Made by a program: the position numbers and the translations under genes. Below, in pieces: positions 9,135 to 16,773 of a stretch of 64,000 bases of DNA. Numbering within the stretch: position 1 is the first letter of the stretch; each line of letters starts with the position of its first letter. The notes under the pieces are model-generated. The model was not told the DNA's origin and ran no database searches. It saw nothing but the letters and a program-made list of their open reading frames with translations. This DNA comes from Terriglobales bacterium (GTDB lineage Bacteria > Acidobacteriota > Terriglobia > Terriglobales > Acidobacteriaceae): the NCBI GenBank assembly GCA_025936825.1, contig JAICSO010000002.1:124001-188000 (forward strand). Reading direction: 5' to 3'.

Positions 9135-9707
9135 TCACTTATCGGCAACATCGAATTCGATGCGGACTTCATCCTTCACCTTGATCGACCCGCCGCCAAT
9201 GGTAATGGGCGTCATGCCAAATTCAGTCTGCCGAAATCGCGATGAGCCGCGATAGTGACCGTTTGCGCCCTCGACTTCCACCTTGACCGGGTGCGTTTGC
9301 CCGTGCAGCGTCAGATCGCCTTGCACATTCCACTTACCCGGGCCTGCGACTTCGATCGATGTGGAATGAAAACTGATCTCCGGAAACTTGTCCGGGTCGA
9401 GCACCTTCGGCCCTTCCATTGTGTGTTGCACCTGCGAGCGCTCGCTGTCCGAACCGTCCGGATCGAGCACCTTCAGATCCGCCGACTTCACCTTGAACTC
9501 TACCGTGTGTTTCTGCTCGTCAAAGCTACCGCTCTGGATGGGCGCGCGAATCTCGTGATCGTGCGCGAACGCTGAGAACAAGCCTGATTTGTAAACGCGA
9601 ACCGTCAGCACCGACTTTTCCGTGTCGATATCGCGAGCTCCTGCCAACGGGCAGCAACACGCGAATGCCACCACCACAATCGCGATTGCACGGATACATC
9701 TCATCAT
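9135..9707 (-). CDS. YceI family periplasmic protein
   Basis: An exported protein of about 190 residues with signal peptide MMRCIRAIAIVVVAFACCC ending near AGARD. The rest matches the YceI lipocalin-like barrel: it starts IDTEKSVLTVRVYKSG, contains FPEISFHST (the FPxxxF-type core motif) and GDLTLHGQTHPV, and ends with FGMTPITIGGGSIKVKDEVRIEFDV. Family members bind polyprenoid or amphiphilic molecules in the periplasm; the role here is unknown. The start is placed at the double ATG (9707/9704) behind AGGA rather than at the upstream TTG (9722). The gene is close to redox proteins (PQQ dehydrogenase, di-haem cytochrome), but there is no shared operon. Confidence 0.88.
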   Translation of the reverse strand: MMRCIRAIAIVVVAFACCCPLAGARDIDTEKSVLTVRVYKSGLFSAFAHDHEIRAPIQSGSFDEQKHTVEFKVKSADLKVLDPDGSDSERSQVQHTMEGPKVLDPDKFPEISFHSTSIEVAGPGKWNVQGDLTLHGQTHPVKVEVEGANGHYRGSSRFRQTEFGMTPITIGGGSIKVKDEVRIEFDVADK

Positions 9708-9893
9708 GATCCTGCCGCTCAACCTGAATTATTCAGTATCCCAGACCCCGCATCAACTCTGGAGATCAGAACCTCACAAAGACTTTACAGCTTAGAGACA
9801 AACGTCCGTAACCATCGCCCCACTCCAAACTCCATTCCCGGGTAGCGAGAATTTACTCCCGACTTCTCGCGCGGGGCAAGCTCGGAGGAAAGA

Positions 9894-11267
9894 ATGAAAC
9901 CGCTGTGGAAAGTATTGTCCGTCACCGTAATTGCTGCATCCCTGATTACTGCCTACGCTCTGCGAGCGGAAAAGAATTCTGCGAACAACGTCGTCCTCGA
10001 TAGTTTCGATCAAACTACCAACACCAATGCTCAACAACTCGTTGCCGATGGCCGCCAGATTTTTCGTTTCGACACCTTTGGTGACGAAGACTACTGGGGT
10101 GGCACTCTCCAACTCCATAAGGCGATCGAAGGCGCGAAATTCGGAGGCGTTGGTCCTGGCGTTAGCCCTGCGACCGCTGCCGCCGTCGGACTCAAGATCG
10201 ATGCCGACGCCCTCCCTTCTTCAATCGTCGATGCTGTCAAGGCGGGGCAAATGAATCTTAATGATCCCGCCGTTACCCTCGCGTTGCTGAAACTCAATGC
10301 CGTGGTTGGCGTCACGGGAATCTTCAACACCGATGGCAGCCTCAAGTCCATCGGCATTCAGTGCGCTTTCTGCCATTCCCGCGTCGACAACTCGTTCTCA
10401 GCTCCTGGAATTCCGGAAGGAGTGATTGGTCATCGTCTGGATGGCTGGTCGAACCAGGATCTGAATGTCGGTGCAATTGTAGCCCTCGCCCCCAACCTTC
10501 AGCCGATTGCGAATCTTCTGCATACAGATGTCCCTACAGTGAAAAAAGTCCTTATGAGCTGGGGCCCGGGCAAGTTCGACGCCGAACTCAACCTCGACGG
10601 CAAAGCGTTTCGTCCTGACGGTAAATCCGCCGCAACCCTGATCCCGCCAGCTTTCGGCAAGGCCGGGGTGAACCTGCACACCTGGACCGGCGCTTGGGGC
10701 ACGGTCAGTTACTGGAATGCGTTTGTCGCGAATCTGGAGATGCACGGCAAAGGAACCTTCTTTGATCCGCGATTGGACAATGCGAAGCAGTATCCGATCG
10801 CTGCTGCCAATCACTTCGGACACGTCCACAACGAGACTGATCTGATCTCGTCCAAGCTTCCCGCACTTCACTTTTATCAATTGGCGATCCCCGCTCCAGC
10901 GCCTCCGGGCGGCAGTTTCGACGAAGACGCCGCGAAGCGCGGGGATGAACTGTTTAACGGCAAGGCCCATTGCGCTTCCTGCCACACCGAGCCAACGGGC
11001 ACCGAACCCGGCTGGAATCTGCACAAGGGCAGCGAGGTGTGTGTCGACGATTTCGAGGCCAATCGCGCTCCCGATCATCGTTACCGCACCAGCACACTGG
11101 AAGGCCTGTGGACTCATCAGAAGCGCGGATTCTTCCACGATGGACGTTTCCCCACACTGCTGGATGTGGTCAACCACTATGACTCGTGCTTCTCGCTCGG
11201 CCTCAGCAACGGCGAGAAGAGTGACATTGTTGAGTACCTGAAGTCACTTCCTTCGGAGGGAGACTAA
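9894..11267 (+). CDS. Di-haem c-type cytochrome, cytochrome c peroxidase/MauG-like
   Basis: This 457-residue exported protein has a signal peptide (about 1-25) and two haem c attachment motifs: CAFCH in the middle and CASCH about 200 residues later. The segment DHRYRTSTLEGLWTHQKRGFFHDGRFPTLLDVVNHY is the conserved C-terminal region of the di-haem peroxidase family. A strong ribosome binding site GGAGGAAAGA precedes the ATG. It probably acts in the periplasm in peroxide reduction or electron transfer. A long insertion between the haems means it may not be a classical peroxidase. Confidence 0.85.
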   Translation: MKPLWKVLSVTVIAASLITAYALRAEKNSANNVVLDSFDQTTNTNAQQLVADGRQIFRFDTFGDEDYWGGTLQLHKAIEGAKFGGVGPGVSPATAAAVGLKIDADALPSSIVDAVKAGQMNLNDPAVTLALLKLNAVVGVTGIFNTDGSLKSIGIQCAFCHSRVDNSFSAPGIPEGVIGHRLDGWSNQDLNVGAIVALAPNLQPIANLLHTDVPTVKKVLMSWGPGKFDAELNLDGKAFRPDGKSAATLIPPAFGKAGVNLHTWTGAWGTVSYWNAFVANLEMHGKGTFFDPRLDNAKQYPIAAANHFGHVHNETDLISSKLPALHFYQLAIPAPAPPGGSFDEDAAKRGDELFNGKAHCASCHTEPTGTEPGWNLHKGSEVCVDDFEANRAPDHRYRTSTLEGLWTHQKRGFFHDGRFPTLLDVVNHYDSCFSLGLSNGEKSDIVEYLKSLPSEGD

Positions 11268-11446
11268 ATACTTCACACTCACCGCTGTCGCGAACTGATG
11301 ATCGAAGGAGCTTCTATGCGCAACGTAATTCGGTCTCATGCTTGCGCCTTGCTGCGGCGCTCCGGTGAAGCCGGTTCGAACTTCTTCCTGTTCTTCAGTT
11401 CGGAGTTGAATTCCCACGAGATGTACTATGACAGAGGCAAAGAAAT

Positions 11447-11471
11447 GGGCAGTGCGTTGCCTGCACTGCCC
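11447..11471. terminator. Perfect 9-bp hairpin between convergent genes
   Basis: GGGCAGTGC (11447-11455) pairs perfectly with GCACTGCCC (11463-11471) around a 7-base loop. It lies between the converging cytochrome and DUF4097 genes. The tail is richer in T on the minus strand (ATTTCTTT), so it probably terminates the sigma operon, and perhaps both units. Confidence 0.6.
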
Positions 11472-11482
11472 GTTTCAAAGTT

Positions 11483-12955
11483 CTAGTTTTCGCTTTCTTG
11501 CGGTGTATCGGGCGCCCTCGGAGATTTTGGACTCGGCGGGGTTGGAGGCATAGCCGCCATTCCCGTGTCCGTCCTCACCTCGATTGACCCATGCTCGTTG
11601 TTCAGCACCATGCGGGGTCCGCCACCATTCGCGGAGCCATTGCCCGTGCCGCCAGTATCACCATTTTCGATCTTCAAGGAGTTGAAGTCTGTCTGAATCT
11701 CGCCGTCGTGAGCCTGCGCCTGCAATTGGAATCCAGCCTTCGCGGGCACATAGACACGAATGTCTCCTCGGCTGTTGCTTATGTCCAACGGGCCGAGTTT
11801 GCTGACGTGAACCTCGACCGCTCCGTTTTCATTTGTGAGACGAACGTCGTTATTCACTCCGTTCAGCATGATGTCTTTCGAGCGCGTCTTCAGGCGCAGC
11901 GGTCCAGTAATGCTGTTCGCTTCCAGGTCGCCCGAGTCGAGGTTCAGATAGCCTTCGACTTTGGCGATGTCCATCTCCGTCCGCGTCGTTCGGAAGCTCA
12001 CAGCCTTTGCAATTCGCGCCAGCTTCAAGTCTTCTCGGAAATCGCCATCGAGATGAACCGCGCCCTTGACATCCTCAATCGAAACTTCTTTTGCGCGGCC
12101 CTGAATGGTGACGTCGGAACTCACCTGTGAAATACGTGCCGAACTGTTTTCCAGACTCAGTGTCAGGCCACCACTCAAGTCAGTGATGGCAACATCGCCA
12201 TCCTGGCTAGTGACGGTTGCGTTGCCGTCGCGTCCCATAACGCTGATGTCACCGTGTCGCGTGGAAATCGTCAACGAAGCCTTGCGCGGAAGCGCGATGT
12301 CCAGGTCCGTATTGATCCAATGATCGCCCGCGCCCTTCGTGTTGGCGTCCAGCGTCAGCTGCTGACCGGCAACTGTAAGCTGGGGCTTGCTCTCCTTGTC
12401 CCAACGATCAGCCTGGTCTTGCCGCTCGGCGTTGATGCGCTTGTGAACGGAAACGTGAATCTGATTGTCATCCGAGGCATTCACGTTGATCGCGCCATGT
12501 TCATTGGTGACCTTCAGGTTTCCACCCGCAGGGAAGGCCTGCTGGAAATCATCGGTGTAGTTGTAGCTGTGTCCCCACCAAGGGTTGTCGCCATCGATGT
12601 TGAACTCCTCTTGCATGCGCTGCCAGTCAACTCGCGACAACGAAGTAGCGGTCAGCCCGGCTACGACCAGGAACACGATCAGCACAACTCCGCCGGCCCC
12701 GATCCCACTCGACCTTACCCCTGAGCGGTTCGACTGCTGATACTCGATCAGCTTGATGATTCCCCACAGAATCAGCAGTGCCGGCCAGAAGTGCGCGAAC
12801 CAGAGAAACACTCGATGCCACTCGAGCATCCCCATCGTTCCCATCAGGCCGAGGATGCCAATGATGATCAGCACAACCGGTCCGGCGAAGGAACGTGGCG
12901 GACGCACCGGCCTCATCGGCGGGGCAGGAGGTGGTGTTTGCACTGTGCTAGCCAT
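11483..12955 (-). CDS. DUF4097-type beta-repeat protein with N-terminal membrane segments
   Basis: The 490-residue protein starts with a Pro-rich leader, then three hydrophobic segments (about 25-45, 49-68 and 86-106). A long right-handed beta-helix-like domain follows, made of repeats such as LKVTNEHGAINV, LTISTRHGDISVMG and VTSQDGDVAITDL, as in DUF4097/LiaG-like adhesins. The C-terminus is Gly-, Ser- and Pro-rich. It is the last gene of the sigma operon and overlaps the preceding gene by 8 bases. It is likely an envelope protein whose beta-helix faces the periplasm. Function unknown. Confidence 0.85.
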   Translation of the reverse strand: MASTVQTPPPAPPMRPVRPPRSFAGPVVLIIIGILGLMGTMGMLEWHRVFLWFAHFWPALLILWGIIKLIEYQQSNRSGVRSSGIGAGGVVLIVFLVVAGLTATSLSRVDWQRMQEEFNIDGDNPWWGHSYNYTDDFQQAFPAGGNLKVTNEHGAINVNASDDNQIHVSVHKRINAERQDQADRWDKESKPQLTVAGQQLTLDANTKGAGDHWINTDLDIALPRKASLTISTRHGDISVMGRDGNATVTSQDGDVAITDLSGGLTLSLENSSARISQVSSDVTIQGRAKEVSIEDVKGAVHLDGDFREDLKLARIAKAVSFRTTRTEMDIAKVEGYLNLDSGDLEANSITGPLRLKTRSKDIMLNGVNNDVRLTNENGAVEVHVSKLGPLDISNSRGDIRVYVPAKAGFQLQAQAHDGEIQTDFNSLKIENGDTGGTGNGSANGGGPRMVLNNEHGSIEVRTDTGMAAMPPTPPSPKSPRAPDTPQESEN

Positions 12956-13886
12956 TTTTCACCTCGCTATTCACCTCAGTAGGAGGCTGCTGCTCGTAAG
13001 GCCCACCAGAACCCGGCGGAACCGCTGGAGGGTGACCTCCACCCAGGTAGCCCCGCTCAACCAGTTTTAAAACGCCGATCACCAGCAGGATCAGCGGCCA
13101 CGTGCGACCAAATCCCGGCACGTTCCACCAATGGTTATGCAGGTTGTCGAGCAGGAAGATCACGCCAAGCGTCACCAGCACGGCTGGACCGGCAAGGCTG
13201 CGATGCCGATAATCGCCGCGTTCTGCGGCTGACTTCCGTTTTGCGAAGAGCCACACGCCCAGCGCAATCAGAATCGCAGGCCACAGCGCGTCCATGCTCA
13301 AGTACCACAAGCCGGTGTTCTGAAGCAGGAACAAAGCGCCCAACAGAATCAGAATCAACGCCCCAGCCGGTGCCCCTCGGGTAATATCGCGGCGCTCTCC
13401 GCCCGGACTAAACATCGTGGCCAGTCCCATCGGATCGGGTGGCGTCTGTCCCGCGTTGATGGCCTTTGCCGTCTTCACCGCGTCAAAGATCTGGTAAAAA
13501 ACGAACGCCGCGATCCCAATGCCACAGATCGTGTCCAGCGGATCATGTCCATGGCTCGCGCCGATCACCAGCAAGATGAAGATGATCAAGTGCGCCAGAC
13601 CCTTGGCGTATTGCCCGTTGTAAACGGCTCCCACTCCAAATGGGATTGCGCCCAAAATTCCTGCCAGCCCTGGATTCGGTCCTGAGCTTGAGACTACGAC
13701 CGGCGTTCCTGGCGCTGTCGGCGCGGTATAAGGTGAACTCGGCGCGCTCCCCGTCACGCGCTCGGCAAGACAGCTCTCGCAATACGCTATGCCCATGACC
13801 TCGCGAACGCAGTCCTGGCACAGCGGCTTGCCGCAAGTACGACAGTACTTCGCGACCGCCTTGTCTGGATGATTTGCGCAGTTCAT
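12948..13886 (-). CDS. B-box-like zinc finger membrane protein
   Basis: The N-terminus (about 1-45) has the pattern CANHPDKAVAKYCRTCGKPLC-x2-C followed by YCESC, a B-box-type double zinc site. Five or more hydrophobic segments follow, including two LiaF-like units (PAGALILILLGALFLLQN and GPAVLVTLGVIFLLDNL) also seen in DUF5668 proteins. It overlaps the anti-sigma gene by 4 bases (ATGA) and the next gene by 8 bases, so it is translationally coupled. It may be part of an envelope-stress module; no enzymatic role is visible. Confidence 0.8.
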   Translation of the reverse strand: MNCANHPDKAVAKYCRTCGKPLCQDCVREVMGIAYCESCLAERVTGSAPSSPYTAPTAPGTPVVVSSSGPNPGLAGILGAIPFGVGAVYNGQYAKGLAHLIIFILLVIGASHGHDPLDTICGIGIAAFVFYQIFDAVKTAKAINAGQTPPDPMGLATMFSPGGERRDITRGAPAGALILILLGALFLLQNTGLWYLSMDALWPAILIALGVWLFAKRKSAAERGDYRHRSLAGPAVLVTLGVIFLLDNLHNHWWNVPGFGRTWPLILLVIGVLKLVERGYLGGGHPPAVPPGSGGPYEQQPPTEVNSEVKNG

Positions 13887-14668
13887 ACGAACCTCCTGTA
13901 AGTGGCCCCATGCACTACAGGTGAATCAACCATCCCCGTTCGCAAGAAATCTGCTGGTTGAAGGTCCCCGGCTGCAGGAAGAGCGGCATACATCACGTGC
14001 GTCCCTTCCTGGCTGTAGTTGCGTTCCTGTTTTTCGGGTTGCCCACTGCTGTTCTTCTTCTTGTTTTCGTTGTTGTTGTTTGGTTGCGTCTCACGCCTCT
14101 CTTCGGAGGGTGCCGCCTGCTTCAACTGGCGCACTCGCGATTCGATCTCGTAGACGAACCGGATGTTTTCGTAATACTTCACCACCCGGCCTTGCGTTTC
14201 ATAATACGTGCGCCGAACTGCGCTCGGCCGCAAACTAATGTGGCGGATGTCGCTCAACCGTACACCGGCGATGCTCAGCGTCACCGACAGAGTGAAGAAC
14301 GCCATTCCGAAAGACATGGCGAATCTCGGCTGGCGCGCCACGGCGACCACCGGCGAGAGGATTGTATCGATCCATCTGCCGATGCGCTCTCCCCAGGTAG
14401 CGCGTGCTGTAGCTTTGCCCGCCGCGACTCCGCTGGTCGCCAGCAAGATGTTGTTGACGAGGTGTGCCGGAGGCTCGACTTCCTCCAGCGACTTCAGCCA
14501 GCCGCGGCCGGCTTCGGCGTCGCGAAGCATTGGACCGCAGAGCTTGCACTCGTGCCCGTGGGACTCGAACGCCTGCAGGCGCTCGCCCGAGAGGGTGCCG
14601 TCAATGGCCTGGCTGAGCAGCGCGTCAAACTCGCTGCACTGAATCCCGTTATGTCCTTGGCCTGCCAT
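13883..14668 (-). CDS. Anti-sigma factor with zinc-finger (zf-HC2) domain
   Basis: About 261 residues. The N-terminal segment CSEFDALLSQAIDGTLSGE ... HGHECKLCGPML is a zinc-binding anti-sigma domain (pattern C-x-H-x3-C-x2-C). A predicted single TM helix lies near 118-140 (FAMSFGMAFFTLSVTLSIAGV). A charged, Asn/Gln-rich tail lies outside. It starts within the sigma stop codon (TGATG), the classical coupling of an ECF sigma factor with its anti-sigma. It should hold the sigma factor inactive at the inner membrane until a signal arrives. Confidence 0.88.
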   Translation of the reverse strand: MAGQGHNGIQCSEFDALLSQAIDGTLSGERLQAFESHGHECKLCGPMLRDAEAGRGWLKSLEEVEPPAHLVNNILLATSGVAAGKATARATWGERIGRWIDTILSPVVAVARQPRFAMSFGMAFFTLSVTLSIAGVRLSDIRHISLRPSAVRRTYYETQGRVVKYYENIRFVYEIESRVRQLKQAAPSEERRETQPNNNNENKKKNSSGQPEKQERNYSQEGTHVMYAALPAAGDLQPADFLRTGMVDSPVVHGATYRRFV

Positions 14669-15267
14669 CACATCACCTGCCTATATGTACGTTGGAGGAG
14701 ACGTGCAAGTTCCGCTCGCCCCCGATTTATCCTGGATTTCACCGTTCCCTCCGGCACCTTGAGAGTAACCGCTATTTCGCGGTAGTCCATATCCTGTAAG
14801 TCCCTTAGAATCACTGCCTCACGAAGCTCCGGAGAGAGTTTCTGCAGGGCCGCATGCACCGCCTCGCGAGTCTCCCGGCTTTGAACCTTGGAATCAGGGG
14901 TGGGCGCCTGGTCAGGGATCCTCTCCCCAAGGGGCATTGCATCTTCATGATCGGACTGGGTTGTGTCCAGCGAATCGGTCATCCGCTCCTGCCGGGCCTT
15001 GCGGAAATGATCAACCAGCAGGTTTCTGGTTACGGTGGTCACCCAGGTCATAAATGCCCCGCGATTCACGTCGTACGAATTCAGCGTGCGGTAGATCTTG
15101 ATGAAAACCTCTTGCGTCAGATCTTCCGCATCGTTGCCCGAGCCCGTAAACCGGTAACAAATGTTATATATGCGCCGGTTGTACTGCTGGACGATCTCCT
15201 CCCACGCTGCGGCGTCGCCGGCAATGCAGCGACGGACCAGCAAAGCAGCCACGTGGGCGTCTTCCAA
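14668..15267 (-). CDS. ECF-type RNA polymerase sigma factor (RpoE-like)
   Basis: A 199-residue sigma-70 family protein. Region 2 contains YNRRIYNICYRFTGSGNDAEDLTQEVFIKIYRTL, and region 4 contains LSPELREAVILRDLQDMDYREIAVTLKVPEGTVKSRINRGRAELARLL. There is an acidic linker between them. It probably starts at a TTG behind GGGGAGAAAA. It is the first gene of a four-gene unit: sigma, anti-sigma, zinc-finger membrane protein, DUF4097 protein. It likely responds to an envelope signal and autoregulates this operon. Confidence 0.93.
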   Translation of the reverse strand: MEDAHVAALLVRRCIAGDAAAWEEIVQQYNRRIYNICYRFTGSGNDAEDLTQEVFIKIYRTLNSYDVNRGAFMTWVTTVTRNLLVDHFRKARQERMTDSLDTTQSDHEDAMPLGERIPDQAPTPDSKVQSRETREAVHAALQKLSPELREAVILRDLQDMDYREIAVTLKVPEGTVKSRINRGRAELARLLQRTYRQVM

Positions 15268-15321
15268 GCTTTTCTCCCCGGAATTTGTGCGGGATGGGAT
15301 TCTAGCTGTCAGTCATCGCGG

Positions 15322-15426
15322 AATTGAGTCATTGAATCATTGAGGGATTGAATCATTGCAGAAACCATTGGCCATGAGGGCTCGGGTTTTCAATGATTCA
15401 ATGATCCGATGATTCAATGATTCAAT
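15322..15426. repeat. ATTGAATCATTGA inverted-repeat block, copy 1
   Basis: TTGAATCATTGA-type units at 15324-15358 are mirrored by TCAATGATTCAATGAT units at 15390-15426, making a potential long hairpin. The same family recurs at 20480-20556. Both copies are intergenic. Confidence 0.7.
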
Positions 15427-15551
15427 CTTCCGACGGCGGACAGCTCAACAGAGACCAGCCCCAAACCGTTCGTACAAAGATACGCTGAAACGGACCCTCA
15501 GGTTCAGTGCGCCGGGTCACGCGAAGGTGAAGGAGTATGCAGTTTGGCACC

Positions 15552-15706
15552 TTCAGCCGTCAGCCATCAGGGAGGAGTGTTTTTGCTGTGGAATTCTTCA
15601 GCCATGATCGGAAGTTGGCTGGCCCAAGTCCCCGGCTTTGCTTTCGTCTTTGCGGACTTTGCGCCCTTTGCGGTTTATCGGTTCTTCCTGATGGCTGATG
15701 GCTGAG
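15552..15706. repeat. Inverted repeat enclosing a CTTTGCGG-type repeat (copy D)
   Basis: TTCAGCCGTCAGCCATCAGG (15552-15571) is inverted as CCTGATGGCTGATGGCTGAG (15687-15706) with one or two mismatches. Between the arms, at 15637-15686, lie the units CTTTGCGGA - CTTTGCGCC - CTTTGCGG - TTTATCGGTTCTT, a diverged member of the CTTTGTG family. It looks like a composite intergenic repeat or a small non-coding structure. Confidence 0.6.
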
Positions 15707-15712
15707 AACTTG

Positions 15713-16258
15713 CTAGATCGGCTCGGAGTTCAGCGTCTTTGCGATTGCCACATTCGAAGGATCTTCGCTAAGAGATCTGCCTGGTTCGTACGCAAACTTC
15801 TGGTGCTTGTCGCCGACCTTGCGGATCACGTCCGTCCAGCCATCATCCCATTTGATCCGCGCTTCGCCATCGACCACCGACCACTTGCCGTTGCTCGATC
15901 CCAGGGTTTTATGTGCGTGGCCATCACGGTCCAGAGTCACAAAGAACGTCTGATTTCCTACTCCTGTCCCGAACTCCCACTTGCCGACAAAATGGTTCAT
16001 GCCGAGCCCGATGGACCGAGCGTTGGCAAAATCAATGCGTGCCACATCGGACACACGGATCGTCTCGACATTTTTCCCGGAACTTACCATCATGTTTCCA
16101 GCGTTGAAATCGATGCGCGAGCCATTAGGAATGGTGAAGCTTTTCTGATGTCCATCGCGATATACGACAGTCAACGTTCTCGCTGATTCCTGCGCGGAGC
16201 ACATCAGCGCAGCTGCAAATATGAAAACTGCAATAGAAACTATTCTCGATTGAGCCAT
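15713..16258 (-). CDS. Exported protein of unknown function
   Basis: About 181 residues. MAQSRIVSIAVFIFAAALM is a clear signal peptide ending near CSAQE. The mature part has two beta-rich halves: RTLTVVYRDGHQKSFTIPNGSRIDF and a C-terminal segment with VGKWEFGTGVG, FFVTLDRDGHAHKT and DGEARIKWDDGWTDVIRK, similar in style to lipocalin-like sequences. The ATG at 16258 is chosen because GGGAGG lies at good distance; an upstream in-frame codon at 16318 is less likely. I do not recognise the family. Confidence 0.75.
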   Translation of the reverse strand: MAQSRIVSIAVFIFAAALMCSAQESARTLTVVYRDGHQKSFTIPNGSRIDFNAGNMMVSSGKNVETIRVSDVARIDFANARSIGLGMNHFVGKWEFGTGVGNQTFFVTLDRDGHAHKTLGSSNGKWSVVDGEARIKWDDGWTDVIRKVGDKHQKFAYEPGRSLSEDPSNVAIAKTLNSEPI

Positions 16259-16386
16259 AAAGTGCCTCCCCGGTCTGCTCGAACTGGGAAATGCAAGATT
16301 CCCGCTGGGCGGGTACACAGATACTAGTACGCGCGGACAACATTATAAGTTCCGCAAAGCTGAACGCGAAGGTTGCCGTTAAGCAC

Positions 16387-16752
16387 TTATTCAATCCCTA
16401 ATCCGGCCTTTTGAAGGTCCTTGCGCAACTTTCCAAAACCTTGATCTCCCTTCGCCGCCGTCATCAAAGTGCCGTCGGGCGAGATGATCAGGTATGTTGG
16501 GAAGACGCCAATCTGGTACGGACGTGGCAGTTGGTTCTCACTCGAGAGCACGACAGGGTAATTGTGAGGGTGCTTTTTGAGATAGCTTTCTACGATTCCG
16601 CGATCTTCGCTGACCGAGATTCCGATAACAGCTAAATTCTTGTTGCCATACTTCTCGTTCAGTTTTTCGATCGACGGAGCATCGGCCTGACAGGGAGGGC
16701 ACCAGGTAGTCCAAAAATCCAGTAACACTGTCTTGCCGCGCAGGTCCGCCAA
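16387..16752 (-). CDS. TlpA-like thioredoxin-fold protein lacking its N-terminus
   Basis: The sequence LRGKTVLLDFWTTWCPPCQADAPSIEKLNEKYG carries the CPPC redox site and the cis-Pro segment GVFPTYLIISPDG, typical of TlpA/ResA thiol-disulphide oxidoreductases. TlpA proteins normally have an export signal or membrane anchor and a leader strand. Here homology reaches back only about 8 codons further (IEKQFVSL) to the TGA that is also the stop codon of the upstream ABC permease, in the same frame. There is no good start: the nearest is a TTG at 16752 with no ribosome binding site. It may be a truncated remnant, or a domain once fused to the permease. Confidence 0.75.
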   Translation of the reverse strand: MADLRGKTVLLDFWTTWCPPCQADAPSIEKLNEKYGNKNLAVIGISVSEDRGIVESYLKKHPHNYPVVLSSENQLPRPYQIGVFPTYLIISPDGTLMTAAKGDQGFGKLRKDLQKAGLGIE

Positions 16753-16773
16753 GGAGACGAACTGCTTTTCTAT

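Noticed and set aside
11298-11486. 62-aa ORF after the di-haem cytochrome
   Set aside because: No plausible domain or composition, and it runs through the perfect 9-bp hairpin that looks like a terminator.
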